From: Crossiella equi
GTDB taxonomy: Bacteria > Actinomycetota > Actinomycetes > Mycobacteriales > Pseudonocardiaceae
Reading direction: 5' to 3'
Assembly (NCBI RefSeq): GCF_017876755.1
Contig: NZ_JAGIOO010000001.1
Coordinates: 3,829,786 to 3,893,785, forward strand
DNA length: 64,000 nt
Positions within the stretch are counted from its first letter, which is position 1; the number at the start of each line of letters is the position of its first letter. Below, piece after piece: positions 60,566 through 64,000 of the stretch. The notes under the pieces were generated by a model, which saw nothing but the letters and a program-made list of their open reading frames with translations, searched no databases and was not told where the DNA came from. Both the position numbers and the translations under genes were made by a program.

Positions 60566-61393
60566 TCAGCCGCGACCGAGGTGGTTGACGAGCTCGCAGG
60601 CGCCCTGGTGCGTCGCCGGGAGTGCCTCCACCCACACGCGCAGTGGCGCGCTGCCGCCCAGGTCCGGGTCGGCGGCCAGCCGCCGGGAGACCAGCCAGCG
60701 GGCGGTGGCCAGGCGCAGCGGCAGGCGGTGGTCGCGGCGCAGCAGCACCGCGCCGACCGAGGGTCCGGCCACGGCCAGGGTCTCACCGCGGTTGAACACC
60801 AGGCGCAGCACGTCGGCCACCAGCACCATGGCCACCACCCGGGACCAGCCGGTGGCCTTGCTCAGGTCCACCGCGACCACGGCCAGCGCGTACCGGTCCT
60901 CGGCCTTCTCGCCCGCCGCGGCGGACTCGGCGTAGGCCTCGCGCAGCCGGGTGCGCAGGTAGGAGGCGGTGGCCAGGCCGGTGAGCCCGTCGGTGGCCTC
61001 GGCCTGGGTGACCCGGCCCGCCATCTCCTCGGCCCAGCCCAGCGCGACCACGCGCAGCAGGCGGGCGGGCACCGCGTCGACCTCGGCGGCGATGAAGCCG
61101 TCCCGGCCCTCCTCGGTCTCCAGCACGGCGTGCAGCGCGGCCAGGTCCTGCAGGGTCTCGGCGAGGCTGGCGCCGGTCTCGGCCCGCCGGTGCCCGAGCC
61201 GGACCAGCGCGGAGGCCACGTCGTCCTGGTCGAGCACCGCCCGGCAGACCGCGTCGACCTCGGGCAGCGCCCAGTCCGCGGGGAACGGCCAGCCCGCCGC
61301 CAGGCTCGCGGTGCGCCACCGCGAGCGCAACGCGCGCAGGCCAGCATCCGGCTCGCCGCGGCTGGGCCGGGGAGCCACCTCACGCACACTCAC
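60566..61393 (-). CDS. Degenerate GGDEF-domain protein
   Basis: A 275-residue protein. The N-terminal half is helical. A GGDEF-domain start (ATDGLTGLATASYLRTRL) is clear at about 133-150, and AVDLSK and RVVAMVLVADVLRL follow in the right places. Where the catalytic GG(D/E)EF should stand, the sequence reads AGPSVGAVLL, so it cannot make cyclic di-GMP. It may bind GTP or act as a scaffold. GTG 61393 has GAGGAG upstream. It lies upstream of purK on the same strand and is divergent from the sigma factor gene. Confidence 0.78.
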   Translation of the reverse strand: MSVREVAPRPSRGEPDAGLRALRSRWRTASLAAGWPFPADWALPEVDAVCRAVLDQDDVASALVRLGHRRAETGASLAETLQDLAALHAVLETEEGRDGFIAAEVDAVPARLLRVVALGWAEEMAGRVTQAEATDGLTGLATASYLRTRLREAYAESAAAGEKAEDRYALAVVAVDLSKATGWSRVVAMVLVADVLRLVFNRGETLAVAGPSVGAVLLRRDHRLPLRLATARWLVSRRLAADPDLGGSAPLRVWVEALPATHQGACELVNHLGRG

Positions 61394-61545
61394 GCTTGAT
61401 CGGTCTCCTCGCTCTACGGGCCCCAGTTCTTGCTCCGATGCGGTGACGTGCGAACCCGGGTGTCATGACGCGGTTCGAGGTGACGAAGAACAAAGCAGTC
61501 AGTCACACTGAGCGAGCAGTCGGACGCGGTACGGAAGGCACGGGC

Positions 61546-63750
61546 GTGGCAACGGTTCAGGACGAGGTGCAGGGTCCCAGCGACCCTGAGCTGATCGGTT
61601 CGGTGCGCGCCGGTTCCATGGACGCCTACGCGCTGCTCTACGAGCGGCACGTGGCCGCCGCCTACAACCTGGCGCGGCAGATGTCGCGCTCCCCCTCCGA
61701 GGCCGACGACCTGGTCTCGGACGCCTTCGCGAAGGTGCTGGACACGCTGCGCGCGGGCAAGGGCCCGGACGCGGCCTTCCGCGCGTACCTGCTCACCGCG
61801 TTGCGGCACAACGCCTACGACCGCACGCGCCGGGAGAAGAAGGTCGAGCTCTCCGACGACGTGGCCGCCTACGACTCCGGGGTGCCCTTCACCGACACCG
61901 CGGTGGCCGGGCTGGAGCGCACGCTGGCGGCCAAGGCGTTCGCGCGACTGCCCGAGCGCTGGCAGGCCGTGCTGTGGCACACCGAGGTCGAGCAGCAGAC
62001 CCCGGCCGAGATCGCGCCGATCCTGGGCCTGACCGCGAACGGCGTGTCCGCGCTGGCCTACCGGGCCCGGGAGGGCCTGCGCCAGGCCTACCTCCAGGTG
62101 CACCTGGACTCGGTGTCCGCCGAGGCCTGCCGGGCCACCGTGGACCGGCTGGGCGCGTGGACCCGGGACGGGCTGTCCAAGCGGGAGACCGCGCAGGTCG
62201 AGGCCCACCTGGACACGTGCGCGGACTGCCGGGCGCTGGCCGCCGAGCTGCGGGACGTCAACGGCGCGATGCGCGTGTTCATCGCCCCGCTCATCCTCGG
62301 CGGCGCGGTCACCGCGTACCTGGCGCTGTCGGCCACCAAGGCCGCCGCGGCGGGCCTGTCCCTGGCGGCCGCCGCCGGGGCCGGTGCGGCCGCCGGGGCC
62401 TCCGGCGGGGGCGCCGCGGGCGCGGCCAGCGCGCTGCCCCGCCAGTTCCTCGCCACCGGCGCCTCGGCCGCGGCCGTGGTGGTCGCGGTCGCGGTCGCGC
62501 TGACCGCCGGGGGTGGCAGCCAGGAGCCGCAGGTCGCGGCCCCGCACACCACCACGGTGGCCCCGCCGCCCGCGTCCCCGCCACCACCGAAGCCACCGCA
62601 GCCCCCGCCCCCGCAGCCCCCGCCGCCGTCCTCACCGGCCCAGCCGCCACCGCCGCCGCCTCCCCCGCCGCCCCCGGCGGAGCCGCCGCCCGCCGAGCCA
62701 CCGCCCGCGCCCACCCCGGTGCTGGCCGCGGACGCGCCGAGCGCGCCGGTCCAGCTCACCCCGGGCGGACCGCCGGTGGACCTGCCGGTGACCGTGCGCA
62801 ACAGCGGCAACGGCGTGTCCGAGCCGGTCACCGCCGCGCTGAACCTGCCGCCGGGCGTGCAGGCCGAGGTGCCGGGCGCCGGGCAGCGCTTCGCCAAGCT
62901 GGCCGTGGCGCCCATCGGCATCACCTGCCAGGGCGGCACCGGGCGCATCTCGTGCGTCACCGGACGGGGCCTGGAACCCGGTGAGGCGGTCACCTTCGCC
63001 TTCCGCCTGCGCGCGGGCCTGGACGTCCAGCCCGGGCAGATCAGCGGTTCGGTCAACGCGGGCGCGGCGATCAGCCTGGCGCTGCCCGCGGTCACCGTGC
63101 GGGTGAAGCAGAACGACGCCCTGGAGCTGCGCGCGGAGACCTGGAACCACGGCTGGTGGTGGCCGATCCGCCTGGACGTGACCGCGACCAACCGCGGCAC
63201 CCGGGAGGCCCCGCTGACCGTGGTGCTGACCCTGCCCGAACGCACCCACCCGTTCGCCTGGACGAAGCGGTGCAGGCAGACCGCGAACGTGGTGACCTGC
63301 ACGGACACCCTCAAGCCCGGTGAGCGCGTGGTGTTCCGCAGCTGGCTGACCTCGCTCGGCGTGATCAAGGGCGAGGTCCGGGTCGACGGCAAGCTCGGCG
63401 AGGCCACGGCCGCGCTGACCGTGCCGATCCACATCCGCGAGCACCCGGGCCGCCCGGTGGACACACCCGGCCCGACCACCTCGGTCCTCCCGTCCCCGAC
63501 CACGAGCACGGCCCCGTCGACCTCGGTGAAGCCGTCCCCGGGCAAGAAGACGACCCAGGACCGGGAGCCGACCAGTCCGAAGGAGCGGCCGACCGAGCCG
63601 GGCACACCACCACCGGCGTCCCCGCCCGCGAAACCGGCCGACCCGCCGAAGCCGACCACACCGGCCCGCACCACGACCTCGGCCCCGCCACCCCCGCAGT
63701 GCAAGCCGACGTTGCCGCCGTGGCTGTCGTGGCTGCTGCCGGAGTGCTGA
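61546..63750 (+). CDS. ECF sigma factor fused to anti-sigma and extracytoplasmic domains
   Basis: A 734-residue protein that joins a sigma factor to its own control. Sigma region 2 spans about 25-95 (ADDLVSDAFAKV, DLV), region 4 about 130-180 (QTPAEIAPILGLTANGVSAL). A zinc-anti-sigma motif His221-x3-Cys225-x2-Cys228 follows, then membrane helices at about 245-262 and 305-321, a long proline-rich segment at about 335-410, and two beta-sandwich-like extracytoplasmic parts with a proline/threonine-rich tail. GTG 61546 has GGAAGG seven bases upstream; a 27-codon extension is open. This resembles the ECF52-type architecture of actinobacteria, in which the signal is read outside the cell. Confidence 0.88.
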   Translation: MATVQDEVQGPSDPELIGSVRAGSMDAYALLYERHVAAAYNLARQMSRSPSEADDLVSDAFAKVLDTLRAGKGPDAAFRAYLLTALRHNAYDRTRREKKVELSDDVAAYDSGVPFTDTAVAGLERTLAAKAFARLPERWQAVLWHTEVEQQTPAEIAPILGLTANGVSALAYRAREGLRQAYLQVHLDSVSAEACRATVDRLGAWTRDGLSKRETAQVEAHLDTCADCRALAAELRDVNGAMRVFIAPLILGGAVTAYLALSATKAAAAGLSLAAAAGAGAAAGASGGGAAGAASALPRQFLATGASAAAVVVAVAVALTAGGGSQEPQVAAPHTTTVAPPPASPPPPKPPQPPPPQPPPPSSPAQPPPPPPPPPPPAEPPPAEPPPAPTPVLAADAPSAPVQLTPGGPPVDLPVTVRNSGNGVSEPVTAALNLPPGVQAEVPGAGQRFAKLAVAPIGITCQGGTGRISCVTGRGLEPGEAVTFAFRLRAGLDVQPGQISGSVNAGAAISLALPAVTVRVKQNDALELRAETWNHGWWWPIRLDVTATNRGTREAPLTVVLTLPERTHPFAWTKRCRQTANVVTCTDTLKPGERVVFRSWLTSLGVIKGEVRVDGKLGEATAALTVPIHIREHPGRPVDTPGPTTSVLPSPTTSTAPSTSVKPSPGKKTTQDREPTSPKERPTEPGTPPPASPPAKPADPPKPTTPARTTTSAPPPPQCKPTLPPWLSWLLPEC

Positions 63751-63812
63751 CTCACCCGGGTGCCGAGCTTCATCCACCGGTCAAGTGAGGCCATCCGGGT
63801 GAGCGGACTCCG

Positions 63813-63818
63813 TAGACT
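63813..63818 (+). promoter_or_regulatory. -10 box of a leaderless GtrA transcript
   Basis: TAGACT, six bases before GTG 63825; no Shine-Dalgarno site. Confidence 0.55.
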
Positions 63819-63824
63819 GCCCGG

Positions 63825-64000
63825 GTGGCCGTAGTCGAGACCGTGCTGGGATGGCTGCCGCAGGGCCTGCGGCGACGCCTGCTCAAGCACCGTGAGCTGC
63901 TGAAGTTCGCCTTTGTCGGTGGCACCACCTTCCTCATCGACAACGGCGTCTTCTACGGGCTCAAGCTGACCGTGCTGGAGTCCAAGCCGCTGATCGCCAA
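63825..64000 (+). CDS. GtrA-family membrane protein, 3' end missing
   Basis: The first 58 codons of a GtrA-like protein, a small polytopic membrane protein thought to move polyprenyl-linked sugars across the membrane. FAFVGGTTFLIDNGVFYGLK is the first helix and its typical loop. It starts at GTG 63825, with TAGACT six bases upstream and no ribosome-binding site, so a leaderless message is likely. Rv3277 in the mycobacterial order is of the same type. The rest lies beyond the window. Confidence 0.82.
   Translation, partial: MAVVETVLGWLPQGLRRRLLKHRELLKFAFVGGTTFLIDNGVFYGLKLTVLESKPLIA

Overview
The window comes from a high-GC actinomycete with many GTG and TTG starts and dense, often overlapping genes. 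Its backbone follows the order known from Mycobacterium tuberculosis: ahcY-tmk-mtrA-mtrB-lpqB on one side, and manA / SIS protein / manB / DUF3499 / Rv3259-like / whiB2 / fbiA-fbiB / manC / wbbL / rmlD / LCP / TIGR03089 / fadE25 / purE-purK / GtrA on the other. Genes for the rhamnose-GlcNAc linker (wbbL, rmlB, rmlD) and for LCP ligases imply an arabinogalactan-type wall. The many interruptions of the mycobacterial order suggest Pseudonocardiales rather than a mycobacterium. This assignment is inference from gene order only.

Layout. 1-9.7 kb: mtrAB-lpqB, a VOC protein, tmk, a secreted papain-like protease with a sorting-signal-like partner, a divergent HTH regulator with a 34-residue CxxC peptide, and ahcY. 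9.8-16.7 kb: a membrane protein ending in a hydrolase domain, a MutL/GlmL-type ATPase, an APC permease and a CDF metal exporter. 16.8-31.5 kb: mannose activation (manA, SIS protein, Trm112-like, manB, later manC), a giant GT2 membrane protein, WhiB2, a site-2 protease, and F420 synthesis (fbiA, fbiB) with NUDIX and AlkA-like genes. 31.6-41.7 kb: a P/Q/H-rich protein, wbbL, and an island of glycosyltransferases (three GT4, one GT2, a polyprenol-P-mannose synthase and a GT2-GT4 fusion) that also holds a small double ClpX-type zinc-finger protein. 41.7-47.7 kb: a hypothetical protein, a tRNA-like gene with an abnormal anticodon loop, and a GntR-controlled pair (hydantoinase A-like and HMG-CoA lyase-like). 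47.7-64 kb: rmlB-rmlD, two LCP proteins, TIGR03089, two DoxX proteins, fadE25, an aminotransferase with an RpiR regulator, purE-purK, a degenerate GGDEF protein, an ECF sigma factor fused to its own anti-sigma and extracytoplasmic domains, and the start of a GtrA gene.

How the genes fit together. Most of the conserved genes make or attach envelope polysaccharides. ManA, ManB and ManC lead to GDP-mannose, the polyprenol-P-mannose synthase uses it, RmlB and RmlD lead to dTDP-rhamnose for WbbL, and LCP proteins attach the finished polymer to peptidoglycan. MtrAB and WhiB2 control division and envelope growth.

The least ordinary signals are at the DNA and RNA level: two intergenic arrays of a 22-bp unit arranged as inverted repeats at strict 22-bp period, a 13-bp palindrome (GTCCACWGTGGAC) scattered through coding sequence, a tRNA-like gene with a 9-nt anticodon loop, and several operator-like palindromes at divergent promoters. 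I saw no insertion sequence, prophage or CRISPR array.
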